Origin: Mucilaginibacter ginsenosidivorax
GTDB taxonomy: Bacteria; Bacteroidota; Bacteroidia; Sphingobacteriales; Sphingobacteriaceae
Assembly (NCBI RefSeq): GCF_007971525.1
Contig: NZ_CP042437.1
Location: 6,758,001 to 6,822,000, forward strand
Reading direction: 5' to 3'
Length of the DNA stretch: 64,000 nt
Below, piece by piece: positions 52,248 through 61,499 of this stretch. Below the pieces are notes generated by a model. It was not told where the DNA came from, searched no databases, and worked only from the letters and a program-made list of their open reading frames with translations. Position 1 is the stretch's first letter. Each line of letters begins with the position of its first letter. The translations under genes were made by a program, and so were the position numbers.

Positions 52248-54533
52248 TTAATTCGTTGGCCTGTCAGCTAAGCCGATACCCCAATGCTCGTTGGCTTTTG
52301 GTCCCATTACAAACTCAAGGGTGCCACCTTTCATGATATCTTGCTGTGTGATAAAAGTATGGGTGTATGGCTTGCCATTAAGCCTGGCCGACTGGATATA
52401 AATGTTTTCGGCCGAGCTGTTTGGCGCGAGTACCGTAAACCGCTTGTTCAGCGGAAGCAACATTACAGATTTGCGCATCACCGGCGTGCCTATTACATAA
52501 ACGCCGCTTGCCGGGTTTACCGGGTAAAATCCCATGGCACTAAAAACGTACCACGCCGACATTTGCCCGCAATCTTCGTTTCCTGCATAGCCGGATGAAG
52601 AAGTGTTATAAAGTTCACTACAGATTTTGGCTACATACCTTTGTGTTTTCCATGGCTGGCCTGCATAATTGTACAGGTAGGTAATGTGATGACTTGGCTC
52701 ATTGCCATGCGCATACTGGCCAATAAAACCCGAAGCATTGCCATTTACCTCGCCGGGTTTGCTGTTAAGGGTAAAAAAAGTGTCCAGCTTAGCTGTAAAT
52801 TGCTGCTCGCCGCCAAATAAAGCTATAAGCCCTTTAACATCATGCGGTACGTACCAATCATATTGCCAGGCGTTACCTTCAGTATACGGGTTACCACCGT
52901 TGCCGCCATATTGCAGCGGATTGAATGGTGCAAGCCGTTTGCCATCGGTGTTTTTTGCCCTGAAAAATCCGGTCTGCGCATCATACAGGTTTCTAAAATA
53001 TTGTGATCGTTTTATAAAACGGGTGTAGTCGGCAGTTTTATGAAGTTTTTTTGCCAGTTGTGCAACACACCAATCATCATAGCCCATCTCGAGCGTAACA
53101 GATACCGATTGCGATAGAACATTCTCGGGTATGTAGCCAAATTTTTCCCAGACCTTAAACGGCGAGCCGGGATGATCTGTTACCGACGAGTTTTTTACGG
53201 CTTCATAGGCCTGGTTAATATCTATGCCTGGAATGCCCTTTAAAACGGCGTCAACTATAACAGGTATGGCATGGTTGCCAATCATGCAATAATTTTCCTG
53301 TCCCCACAGTTGCCAAATGGGTAAGTAACCATAAGCTTTATACTGGCTTATCATGCTGTTAACAAATCCGGCGCTTCGTTCTGGCTGTATAAGCGTGTAA
53401 AGGGGATGGGCTGCACGATAGGTGTCCCATAAGGAGAACGTGCTGTAGAAGCCTCCTTTTGTGTTGTGTGTTGTGTAATCGATGTCTGTATAATCGCCGT
53501 TTACGTCCGCATAGTTGTTAGGTTGGATAAGAGTATGGTACAATGCCGTATAAAAAATTTGTTTTTGTTGCGATGTACCCTCAACCTGTATTTTATCCAG
53601 TTCCCTTTCCCATTTGGCGTCAGCCTGGGCTACTGTTTTGGTAAAATCCCAGGCTGGTATCTCGGTAACCAGGTTCAGTTTTGCATTTTGAGTGCTCACT
53701 GTAGACAGGCCGACTTTAGCCATTAGGGGCGTACCATCGGCGGGATCAAAATTCAGTACTGCACGCAAATCGGTGCCATTTAATAACTGCTGGTCAAAAT
53801 ACTGGGTTCCGCCGTCAACAAGGTCGTTGCTTTTGATGACTTTGTTAAATTCGGCATAAAAATAAACCTTACGCAATTTGGCCCAGCCGGTAATTACCCT
53901 AAAACCTTCTATGGTGTGATCATTTACCATATGAAATTGGGCAGCGATAACATGGCAGCCGAAATTTGGCTTCTTAAGCGAATGATTCAGATCAATTATC
54001 ACTCTGCCTTTACTTTTTTTGGGGAAGCTATATTTGTGGAACCCTGCATGCTCTGTAGCGGTAAGCTCTACATTTATGCCATAATCATCCAGCTTAACCT
54101 GGTAATAACCAGCCCTTGCCGATTCTTGATCGTGCGAAAACCTTGAGCCATAGCCGATGCCGGCCTGCTGTGCATTGCCGGCTCGTGTTTTTTCGTCGCC
54201 GGTATAGGGCATAAATAAAATATCAAACAAATCAGGCGCTCCTGTGCCGCTTAAATGGGTATGGCTAAAACCGGCTATAAAATTATCATTATGGTCGTAC
54301 CCGCAGGCAGCATCCCATTCAGGTTCATCGCGGGTATCCGGGCTTAGTTGTACCATACCAAACGGAACTGTGGCGCCCGGATAGTTATTACCGGATAAAC
54401 TGCCTTTAACTGCGCCTGTACCAATAAAAGGGTTTACATAAGGGGTTAACTTTTTGATTGTTTGAGTATGTGCCACAAATCCAATAGCTAACAGCGCGCC
54501 AAGGCAACAGGCATTTTTGTAAAAATTGATCAT
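52248..54533 (-). CDS. Secreted alpha-mannosidase, GH92
   Basis: 761-residue exported, calcium-dependent exo-alpha-mannosidase (most of the family cut alpha-1,2 links; some 1,3 or 1,4). Signal peptide MINFYKNACCLGALLAIGFVAHTQ; N-terminal beta sandwich with YVNPFIGTGAVKGSLSGNNYPGATVPFGMVQLSPDT, and an (alpha/alpha)6 catalytic domain with GHTHLSG-type FSHTHLSGTGAPD, WQLWGQENYCMIGNHAIPV and the signature GNEDCGQMSAWYVFSAMGFYPV. Length 700-780 is normal. It converges on the GH20 operon and reads away from the AraC gene side, 129 bases upstream of which that regulator ends. Confidence 0.95.
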   Translation of the reverse strand: MINFYKNACCLGALLAIGFVAHTQTIKKLTPYVNPFIGTGAVKGSLSGNNYPGATVPFGMVQLSPDTRDEPEWDAACGYDHNDNFIAGFSHTHLSGTGAPDLFDILFMPYTGDEKTRAGNAQQAGIGYGSRFSHDQESARAGYYQVKLDDYGINVELTATEHAGFHKYSFPKKSKGRVIIDLNHSLKKPNFGCHVIAAQFHMVNDHTIEGFRVITGWAKLRKVYFYAEFNKVIKSNDLVDGGTQYFDQQLLNGTDLRAVLNFDPADGTPLMAKVGLSTVSTQNAKLNLVTEIPAWDFTKTVAQADAKWERELDKIQVEGTSQQKQIFYTALYHTLIQPNNYADVNGDYTDIDYTTHNTKGGFYSTFSLWDTYRAAHPLYTLIQPERSAGFVNSMISQYKAYGYLPIWQLWGQENYCMIGNHAIPVIVDAVLKGIPGIDINQAYEAVKNSSVTDHPGSPFKVWEKFGYIPENVLSQSVSVTLEMGYDDWCVAQLAKKLHKTADYTRFIKRSQYFRNLYDAQTGFFRAKNTDGKRLAPFNPLQYGGNGGNPYTEGNAWQYDWYVPHDVKGLIALFGGEQQFTAKLDTFFTLNSKPGEVNGNASGFIGQYAHGNEPSHHITYLYNYAGQPWKTQRYVAKICSELYNTSSSGYAGNEDCGQMSAWYVFSAMGFYPVNPASGVYVIGTPVMRKSVMLLPLNKRFTVLAPNSSAENIYIQSARLNGKPYTHTFITQQDIMKGGTLEFVMGPKANEHWGIGLADRPTN

Positions 54534-54662
54534 GTTTTAGGTTGATGATTTTTTATCCCACAATAAGGGGATTGAACTTGCTAAAAATATAGTTATACTG
54601 GCAAGTGCTAAATAGATAATATTCTAAATTGAATGGATAATTTACTTGTAGCCACCGCCATG

Positions 54663-55565
54663 TTATCCGGTATTTTTCGCCGTAATGCGATATTGCTCGG
54701 GCGATGAACCAATGTATTTTTTAAAGATGCGCGAAAAATAATAGGGGTCTTCGTAGCCCAGTTGGGTAGCTACGGCCTTTATTTTATCGCTATTGGCATA
54801 TAACAGCTGACAGGCCTTTTGCATTTTTAAGTGAATAAAATAATCAATAGGGGGCATGCCGGTGGCTTTACGAAACAGGTTAGAAAAATGTGATACCGAT
54901 AAACTATGCTTGCCGGCCATATCTTCCACACTCAGTTTTTTGTTTAGGTTATTACGCATAAAGTGAACAGTTTTGGTGATGATGTCACCGTCCTCATCCG
55001 TATCGTGCTGCATGTGCCGTTCGGGCATCAAAAAAGTAGCTATAATGTGGTACAGGCAAAAGCACGCGCTGTTAATGTTTTCAAGGCTATAGCCCATTTC
55101 AAGGGTTTGGTAAATATTTTGCCAAATCGTAATCGCGTTTTCGTTAAAAGGGATATTCAACGGCCCGCGGGCAATACTTAAGTTGAGTGATTTGTTAAAG
55201 CTTTCTATTTTATCACCAGTAAAATGTACCCAGTAAATGGTCCATGGGTCGTCATTATCGGCCCAATACCTCATGTATTTATCGGTGGCCGGTATCAGTA
55301 TAAACTGGTTGCTGCGTACTTCAAAACGCTTGTTATCTACAATATAATGCCCCTTTCCCTGTAGGCAGTAAATAAGTATGTTGTCTTCGCAGCCTTTGCG
55401 GCGTTCGCGATAATGAAATGCCGCCTTAGGGAAATAACCTATGTGTGTAATGTAGATATGAAAAAGTTCGGGATGACGTTGTTTTGCGTCGCGGAGTACT
55501 TTTTGAGGAATGCTGATAAATTTTTCACCCTCAAAACCTTGCCGTCTTTTAAAGCTGTTACTCAT
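54663..55565 (-). CDS. AraC family transcriptional regulator with cupin-type sensor domain
   Basis: 300-residue regulator. Residues about 25-170 are an AraC-type sugar-sensing cupin (YHYRERRKGCEDNILIYCLQGKGHYIVDN, ILIPATDKYMRYWADNDDPWTIYWVHF), the C-terminal 100 hold two helix-turn-helices (LSVEDMAGKHSLSVSHFSNLFRKATGMPPIDYFIHLKMQ; YEDPYYFSRIFKKYIGSSPEQYR). The frame opens at a TTG at 55568, but the ATG at 55565 (MSNSFKRR) is the natural start. It lies divergent from the SDR/fuconate dehydratase operon, across a 426-base gap, and upstream of GH92 on the same strand; it is the probable activator of one or both. Confidence 0.92.
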   Translation of the reverse strand: MSNSFKRRQGFEGEKFISIPQKVLRDAKQRHPELFHIYITHIGYFPKAAFHYRERRKGCEDNILIYCLQGKGHYIVDNKRFEVRSNQFILIPATDKYMRYWADNDDPWTIYWVHFTGDKIESFNKSLNLSIARGPLNIPFNENAITIWQNIYQTLEMGYSLENINSACFCLYHIIATFLMPERHMQHDTDEDGDIITKTVHFMRNNLNKKLSVEDMAGKHSLSVSHFSNLFRKATGMPPIDYFIHLKMQKACQLLYANSDKIKAVATQLGYEDPYYFSRIFKKYIGSSPEQYRITAKNTG

Positions 55566-55991
55566 CAAATATAATATTAAGGAATAATTGGTATTACAGT
55601 GGGATATTACATCAGCAGAAACATAGCATCCGGCATTTGAGCGCTATTATAGATAAAACATTCTATAAATTACAATCAATTACCCGGTATTGTAAACCTG
55701 CCACAGCATTATGCCAATAAACCACAATTTTGAAAGTGGTTTAATTGAATAATCCATTAAAAAAAATGTTTAGGCTATTATAAACTCACAAACATCAGTT
55801 TACTTTTGGTTTGTTCGTAATAACCAATATAACCAGCTCTGTCAATGTTGCTTTTAAGTTTGCCCTGTTGCCCGTTGAATGCGGTAAACTACAAATGGCC
55901 TGCTTCAAGCTTTTATGTGGTTAAAACATTAAAGTTTAAATATTAAACCTGTGTATGCCCGGTTTTGCTCTGGCTACACTACATCATTTAT
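55566..55991. promoter_or_regulatory. Divergent control region between the AraC and fucose-operon genes
   Basis: About 425 bases without a gene. AT-rich parts (55570-55760) include TTTATAGAATGTTTTATC-like words in both orientations (near 55650-55680 and 55770). I could not define direct-repeat half sites with confidence. Its size and position fit an AraC-controlled promoter. Confidence 0.45.
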
Positions 55992-56774
55992 ATGTTATTA
56001 AAGGATAAGGTAATTTTTTTAACAGGCGGTACCGAAGGCATTGGCTTTGAGTGCGCCAAAATATACCATGCGGCTGGCGCCAAGCTGGCCATTGTTTCTA
56101 ATTCGGAGCGGAGCATTGATGAGGCCCGTTCAACACTACAGTCGGTTGAGGTACTGTACCTTAAAGCCGATGTTTCAGTAGCCGCCGCCATACGGCAGGC
56201 TATTGCTAAAACTGTAGATTATTTCGGAAAAATTGACGTAATTCATAATAACGCAGGCATTAGCAACCCTTCAAAAGCTATTCATGAAACCACCGCTGAT
56301 GAGTGGGATGTCCTTTTTGATGTAAATGTGAAGAGCATATTTAACACCACCCGATATGGCATTGACGAACTGAAAAAAACTCACGGAAATATTTTGAACA
56401 CCAGTAGCCTGGTTGGCGATATGGGGCAGGAGATTCATGCTGCATACAGCGCAACTAAAGGCGCCGTAAACGCTTTAACCAAATCGATGGCGCTTGATTA
56501 TGCCCCTTACGGTATCCGCGTAAACGCGGTTGCTCCGGCAGGTGTTTGGACACCCATGCTGCGGGCCTGGAGCCAGCAACAGCCAGATACCAATTCCATT
56601 GAAAATTACCTGGATAATATTCACGCCCTGGGCTATTGCCCCGAAGGTGATGTTGTGGCCGATGCTTGTTTGTTCCTGGTATCAGACCAAGCCCGGTTTG
56701 TAACCGGATGTATTTTACCCGTTTCCGGTGGCGCCGAATTAGGTTATCGCCGTGTGTTAAACCAAACCATTTAA
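55992..56774 (+). CDS. Short-chain dehydrogenase/reductase, probable L-fucose (or keto-deoxyfuconate) dehydrogenase
   Basis: 260-residue NAD(P)-dependent SDR with cofactor loop TGGTEGIG (11-18), NNAG (86-89), catalytic Ser138/139, Tyr152 and Lys156 in AAYSATKG, and the C-terminal VSGGAELGYRR. I start at the ATG at 55992 (MLLKDKVIF); the frame opens nine codons earlier with residues foreign to the family. Placed 26 bases before an L-fuconate dehydratase, it is most likely the first oxidation enzyme of the route (L-fucose to fuconolactone) or the later 2-keto-3-deoxy-L-fuconate dehydrogenase; sequence alone does not choose between them. Confidence 0.85.
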   Translation: MLLKDKVIFLTGGTEGIGFECAKIYHAAGAKLAIVSNSERSIDEARSTLQSVEVLYLKADVSVAAAIRQAIAKTVDYFGKIDVIHNNAGISNPSKAIHETTADEWDVLFDVNVKSIFNTTRYGIDELKKTHGNILNTSSLVGDMGQEIHAAYSATKGAVNALTKSMALDYAPYGIRVNAVAPAGVWTPMLRAWSQQQPDTNSIENYLDNIHALGYCPEGDVVADACLFLVSDQARFVTGCILPVSGGAELGYRRVLNQTI

Positions 56775-56800
56775 TCAATCCCTAAAAAACTTTATATAAT

Positions 56801-58030
56801 ATGATTAAAAATATTCAGGTTGATGATATCCGTTATAAGCTTGATGGCGCGGCCGGTAGTGATGCTATACATACCGATCCTGTTTACTCATACGCGGTAA
56901 CCCGTTTATTTGACGATAGCGGCCACACAGGTGTTGGCTTTGCATTTACTTTGGGCGAGGGTAATGATTTGGTTTGCAAGGCTGCCCAATATTATGCCGA
57001 TAAAATTAAGGGCAGGGACATTGAAGACACCATGGCCAATTTTGGCGATTTATTCAAAAAACTGTCTAACGATCAGCAATTTCGCTGGTTAGGGCCGCAT
57101 AAGGGAATAGTGCATTTGGCGCTTGCTTCGGTTACCAATGCCTGTTACGATTTGTGGGCCAAAAAACGGGGTGTGCCATTATGGAAATTATTAACAGACC
57201 TAAGTCCAGAACAAATTGTATCCACTTTAGATCTGTCGTACCTTGAAGATGAATTGACTCATGAACAAGCCACCGCTATGCTCAAAGAGCAACAAGCAAC
57301 CAAAACAATCCGTGAAAGTATTTTACAAAAAGGCTATCCTGGGTATGATACATCCATAGGCTGGTTTAATTACTCTGATGAGAAGGTACGCGAAAACTGC
57401 AAAATTGCGTTGGAAGAAGGTTTTACGGCCATGAAGCTTAAAGTTGGTTCGGCCGACCCGGAAAGGGATATCCGCCGTGCGCATATTGTGAGGGAAGTTG
57501 CCGGCGATAGTGTAAAAGTGATGCTTGATGCCAATCAGCAATGGAACCTGCCGCAGGCGATATCGATATGCAATAAACTTAAAAGCATGAACCCTTATTG
57601 GATAGAGGAACCAACTCACCCCGATGACGTTTTGGCCCATAAAACTCTGGCGGATGCTATTTCGCCGTTAAAACTGGCTTTAGGTGAACATGTGCCCAAC
57701 AAGATCACTTTCAAAAATTACCTGCAAACCCGCTCGGCTTCATTTATCCAGGTTGATGCGGTAAGGGTAGGGGGCGTAAGTGAATTTATAACCGTAAGCC
57801 TGCTATGCAAAAAATATGGGGTACCTGTTGTGCCGCACGTGGGCGATATGGGCCAGCTGCATCAGCACCTGGTGTTGTTTAATCATATAGCAGTTGGTCA
57901 CGAGGCTTTATTTTTAGAACATATCCCACACTTGCAAAAGCATTTTGTAAACCCGGTGAACATAACAGGTGGCGTATACCAGACACCGCAGGAGCCAGGG
58001 AGCAGCTGTGATTTGAAAGTTTTAAAATAA
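56801..58030 (+). CDS. L-fuconate dehydratase-like enolase superfamily protein
   Basis: 409 residues; dehydrates an acid sugar to its 2-keto-3-deoxy form. The residues expected for the mandelate-racemase-type active site are all present: K212-x-K214 (MKLKVG), Asp243 and Asn245 (LDANQQW), Glu269 (WIEEPTHPDD), Glu296 (LGEH) and His346 (VPHVGDMGQ). Their spacing follows that of the characterised Xanthomonas L-fuconate dehydratase, as do DGAAGSDAIHTDPVYSYA near the start, WLGPHKGIVHLALASVTNA and GYPGYDTSIGW. It lies between the SDR and symporter genes. D-altronate or L-rhamnonate-type substrates remain possible but fit less well. Confidence 0.9.
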   Translation: MIKNIQVDDIRYKLDGAAGSDAIHTDPVYSYAVTRLFDDSGHTGVGFAFTLGEGNDLVCKAAQYYADKIKGRDIEDTMANFGDLFKKLSNDQQFRWLGPHKGIVHLALASVTNACYDLWAKKRGVPLWKLLTDLSPEQIVSTLDLSYLEDELTHEQATAMLKEQQATKTIRESILQKGYPGYDTSIGWFNYSDEKVRENCKIALEEGFTAMKLKVGSADPERDIRRAHIVREVAGDSVKVMLDANQQWNLPQAISICNKLKSMNPYWIEEPTHPDDVLAHKTLADAISPLKLALGEHVPNKITFKNYLQTRSASFIQVDAVRVGGVSEFITVSLLCKKYGVPVVPHVGDMGQLHQHLVLFNHIAVGHEALFLEHIPHLQKHFVNPVNITGGVYQTPQEPGSSCDLKVLK

Positions 58031-58122
58031 GAATCAAGAATTAAGAGTCAAGAATCAAGAAAGAAGGTTGCATCATGGAGTTAACAAGGTTGGGATTGTC
58101 TTGACTCTTAACTCTTGAATCT
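58030..58122. repeat. Inverted microrepeat element, AGTCAAGAATTAAGA family, copy 5
   Basis: Left arm 58030-58060 starts on the last base of the dehydratase stop codon; right arm 58098-58122 is its complement. It stands inside what looks like one operon, 10 bases before the symporter start, so here it cannot be a plain terminator without uncoupling the genes. Confidence 0.82.
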
Positions 58123-58131
58123 ACAAAAAAT

Positions 58132-59787
58132 ATGATACATACACCAGATCTGATCATTAGTGGCTTGTACATAGCGGCGATATTTATTATCGGGCTGTGG
58201 TCGGGTATTCGTCACCAACAAAAAACTAAAAATAACAATAACGAGGCCGGCGAATATTTCCTGGCTGGTAAAAAGCTGCGATGGCCAATGATTGGCCTGG
58301 CTTTATTTGCCACCAATATTTCATGCGTGCACCTGGTGAGCCTTGCCCAAAGTGGCTTTGATACCGGTTTGCTCAACGGCGATTTTGAATGGATGGCTGC
58401 GTTTACGCTAATATTGCTGGCTTTGTTTTTTGCACCTTTTTATATCAAATCGGGCGTGTCAACCCTGCCGGACTTTTTAGAGAAACGTTACGACAGGGCC
58501 AGCCGCGATTGGCTGGCTATTATATCGGTGGTATCGGCGGTGTTAATTCATATCGCTTTTTCGTTATTGGCCGGCGGCATAGTATTGCACACCCTGTTTG
58601 GGGTTGATATGTATACCAGTGTCATCATCATTTCTATTATTACCACTATATATACTGTAGTTGGTGGCTTAACGGCAGTGGTAGTTACCGAGTCTATCCA
58701 AACCGTGGTACTTTTAGGTGGCGCTGTTATCATGAGTATAGCAGCTTACACCAAAATGGGCGGTTGGGAGCCGATGGTTGAAGTATTAAAACATACAGGG
58801 CAGCTTAATAAACTATCAATGCTTCGCCCTCATGGAGATGGCAGCGGCATGCCCTGGTATGCTGTTTTCTTAGGTTACCCGGTATTGGGAATCTGGTACT
58901 GGTGTGCCGACCAAACCATTGTACAGCGCGTTTTAGGTGCCAAAGATGAAAACCATGCCAGGGTTGGTCCGCTGTTTTGCGGCTTTATCAAAATATTACC
59001 TGTTTTTATATTTGTGATGCCGGGCCTGTTTGCCTACACACTGGCCCAAAGCGGGCACCTTGATATTTCGGCGTTAAAAAGTGTGGTTGATGGGAAAGAA
59101 GTAGTAAACAGCAAAGGGATTTATACGTTGATGATTACCCAGTTAATTCCTCCCGGGCTGATAGGCGTTCTGGTTGCAGCATTGTTATCGGGTTTAATGA
59201 GCCAGATATCGGGAGCGCTAAATTCAATATCAACCATTGTAAGCTATGACATTTATAAAAGATATAAACCCGAAGCAACGGATAAAAAACTGGTGAACAT
59301 TGGTAAAATAGCGGCTGGTGTGGCACTTATTCTGTCATTAATGTTGTTGCCATTGCTCAATAATTACGAGAGCATTTTTAACGGTTTAAATGACATTATA
59401 GCCCACATAGCCCCGCCAATAACCTGTGTGTTTTTGTTAGGTGTATTCTGGGAAAAGGCGTCGGCTGTTTCGGCCAAATATACTTTATGGATAGGCTCGG
59501 CAATAGGAGTGGCGGTGTTCATCATTGGCAAGGTTTGCCCGGCAAGCGCAATTGGCTCAATTCCTTTTATGATGATGGCCTTTTATCTATTTGTAATATG
59601 CTTGTTGTTGCAGGTTATGTTATCATATATATACCCGGTTCGGCATACTGCAGAAAGCGCTGTGCTTTATTGGAAATCGCCCTGGGAACCTCTGCGTGGT
59701 GTAGCCTGGAGTGGTTTGGGCAGCTATAAAGTACTTTCGGTTTTGTTAATTGGCATAATGGCCATATTGTTTTACATTTTTAGGTAA
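58132..59787 (+). CDS. Sodium/solute symporter (SSS family), probable sugar importer
   Basis: 551-residue inner-membrane transporter of the SGLT-like SSF group with about 14 membrane helices. Family marks are TNISCVHLVSLAQSGFDTG in the sodium-site region of TM1, YTVVGGLTAVVVTESIQTVVLLGGA, WYWCADQTIVQRVLGAKDENHARVGPL and LLSGLMSQISGALNSISTIVSYDIYKRY. This WCADQ-type subgroup is found in Bacteroidota sugar loci. By position it should bring in the sugar (fucose or a related deoxy sugar) used by the enzymes before it. It starts 101 bases after the dehydratase, separated by a repeat. Confidence 0.92.
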   Translation: MIHTPDLIISGLYIAAIFIIGLWSGIRHQQKTKNNNNEAGEYFLAGKKLRWPMIGLALFATNISCVHLVSLAQSGFDTGLLNGDFEWMAAFTLILLALFFAPFYIKSGVSTLPDFLEKRYDRASRDWLAIISVVSAVLIHIAFSLLAGGIVLHTLFGVDMYTSVIIISIITTIYTVVGGLTAVVVTESIQTVVLLGGAVIMSIAAYTKMGGWEPMVEVLKHTGQLNKLSMLRPHGDGSGMPWYAVFLGYPVLGIWYWCADQTIVQRVLGAKDENHARVGPLFCGFIKILPVFIFVMPGLFAYTLAQSGHLDISALKSVVDGKEVVNSKGIYTLMITQLIPPGLIGVLVAALLSGLMSQISGALNSISTIVSYDIYKRYKPEATDKKLVNIGKIAAGVALILSLMLLPLLNNYESIFNGLNDIIAHIAPPITCVFLLGVFWEKASAVSAKYTLWIGSAIGVAVFIIGKVCPASAIGSIPFMMMAFYLFVICLLLQVMLSYIYPVRHTAESAVLYWKSPWEPLRGVAWSGLGSYKVLSVLLIGIMAILFYIFR

Positions 59788-59795
59788 TAAGCATC

Positions 59796-60272
59796 ATGAA
59801 TATCCATCAGATTAAACAGTTTGCAATTATACTCGTCACTTGCAGCGTCGGCTTATTTGCCTGTAAAAGTGGCAGTAAAAAAGTGGCCCTACCGCAGGAT
59901 ACTGCATCAACAAAAATAACACAGCAGGGGAATGTACAGCGTTTCGGTATGGTAACCGGCTTAAAGCCCGAAAAGATGGCCTACTATAAGCAATTGCATG
60001 CGCATGCCTGGCCAGGTGTTTTGAAAAAGATAAAAGAATGTAACATTCGCAATTACTCCATCTATATTCAAAAAATAGAAGGTAAATATTTTTTGTTTAG
60101 TTACTTTGAATATGTGGGTTCTGATTTTAAGGGCGATATGGCCAAAATGGCGGCTGATACAACCACCAGACGTTGGTGGAAAGAAACCGATCCAACGCAA
60201 ATACCCCTACCCGAGGCTGCTGCTCACAAGCAGCAATGGCAAATAATGGACGAGGTGTTTCATACGGAATAA
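59796..60272 (+). CDS. L-rhamnose/L-fucose mutarotase-type lipoprotein (RhaM/DUF718 family)
   Basis: 158 residues. The RhaM fold (about 47-155) keeps the residues known to matter in E. coli RhaM at the same spacing: Tyr64, His68 and Tyr87 (E. coli 18, 22, 41), plus the RRWW motif. Such enzymes interconvert alpha and beta anomers of L-rhamnose or L-fucose. Unlike the cytoplasmic norm (about 105 residues), it begins with a signal peptide and lipobox LFAC (Cys23), followed by a 20-residue spacer, so it should be anchored in the periplasm or on the outer membrane. It starts eight bases after the symporter stop. Confidence 0.9.
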   Translation: MNIHQIKQFAIILVTCSVGLFACKSGSKKVALPQDTASTKITQQGNVQRFGMVTGLKPEKMAYYKQLHAHAWPGVLKKIKECNIRNYSIYIQKIEGKYFLFSYFEYVGSDFKGDMAKMAADTTTRRWWKETDPTQIPLPEAAAHKQQWQIMDEVFHTE

Positions 60273-60758
60273 AACCTTCGCTTAATTTAAATCGTAAAAA
60301 ACGTATCCTGTTTTGTTAATTGGTTAAAACTGAAGTGATGCCGTAAAAATAAAGTGGTGTTTTAACAGCGAATATTCCATTGTTAGTGAAAAACGTAATG
60401 TTTAACTTTAATGGATTTTATTTAGTTTTGATTTTTAAACTGTCGAATCACCAAAAGCGACTGTTGCGTTATAAACCTGGCGTTTTTTTGAGTTTTTAAT
60501 TGTACACGATATATAGTTATTTTAACCCTTGGGAAAGATGCTGATAGATTGTATAACAGATTATAGGCGCGAATAGTATTAGATAAAAACTAAATAAACT
60601 GATATTTAACCTGTTAACTTAAAATATGAGGAAAACTTTACTTTTTAACAAAAACATCATTCTTTTTGAACTTTATCCGTTTAAACCGCTGGTAAAAAAT
60701 GCGATATGCATTGTTAATCATGTAAATCAGACCCGCTAAATGAAAAAGGTGGGCGGTT
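60273..60758. other. Intergenic region without a recognised gene
   Basis: 486 AT-rich bases between the mutarotase and the sigma factor. No frame with coding character, no strong hairpin and no match to the repeat families was seen. It presumably holds the sigma factor promoter. Confidence 0.4.
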
Positions 60759-61346
60759 ATGTTTAACTACGGCACATACACAGATGAGCAGCTTACCGCC
60801 CTTTTAAAAGAGGGGGATCATGCTGCCTATACCGAAATTTACCGGCGGTATTGGAAAAAACTGTTGTTAATAGCCTGGAACCATAGTAAAGACCAACTTG
60901 CTGCAAAGGATATTGTACACGATGTATTTATATCGTTGTGGGAAAGATATACCGATGTTGAGATCAATAACCTATCCGCTTTCCTGGCAACCTCGGTAAA
61001 GTTTACCGTTTACAAGTACTATCAGAAAGAGCAGCGCAGGAACGACCTGGCTTTACAAAATTACGAGTATGAAACTATTGTAAATGATGAAGATAAGTTG
61101 GACGCGATTTTTTTGCAAGAGTATGTAAACGGAATTGTTGAAAAAATGCCCGAAAAATGCCGCCTGGTATTTGGCTACAGCCGCAACCTTGGGATGAAAA
61201 ATTCAGAGATAGCTACCAAAATACAAATTACCGAGAAAGGGGTAGAAGCAAACCTTACCCGCGCGCTCCGTATTATCAGGGGCGAACTTAAAAATCATGG
61301 CTGGATACTCATCATAGCCATTCATATCCACAGACTGTTCAAATAG
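60759..61346 (+). CDS. ECF RNA polymerase sigma factor, Bacteroidota expansion type
   Basis: 195-residue sigma-70 family factor with region 2 (about 12-80: HAAYTEIYRRYWKKLLLIAWNHSKDQLAAKDIVHDVFISLWER) and region 4 (about 125-180: EKMPEKCRLVFGYSRNLGMKNSEIATKIQITEKGVEANLTRALRII). It belongs to the large Bacteroidota group that controls SusC/SusD loci together with a FecR-type anti-sigma factor. That partner lies 0.8 kb downstream after an intervening minus-strand gene. The C-terminus (WILIIAIHIHRLF) is hydrophobic, as is common in this group. Confidence 0.93.
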   Translation: MFNYGTYTDEQLTALLKEGDHAAYTEIYRRYWKKLLLIAWNHSKDQLAAKDIVHDVFISLWERYTDVEINNLSAFLATSVKFTVYKYYQKEQRRNDLALQNYEYETIVNDEDKLDAIFLQEYVNGIVEKMPEKCRLVFGYSRNLGMKNSEIATKIQITEKGVEANLTRALRIIRGELKNHGWILIIAIHIHRLFK

Positions 61347-61499
61347 AAAAAGCACTACAGTTCTGCTTTTGTCATTTATGGCCCAGCTATACTTGTTTGA
61401 AATCGCGATTTTTGTTTAATCAAAATCAGTTTAAAAGCAATATTAACCTTTAACAACGGTGTGTTGTATGTTGTTAGTTTTTTAAGGGAGCCTTAAAAA

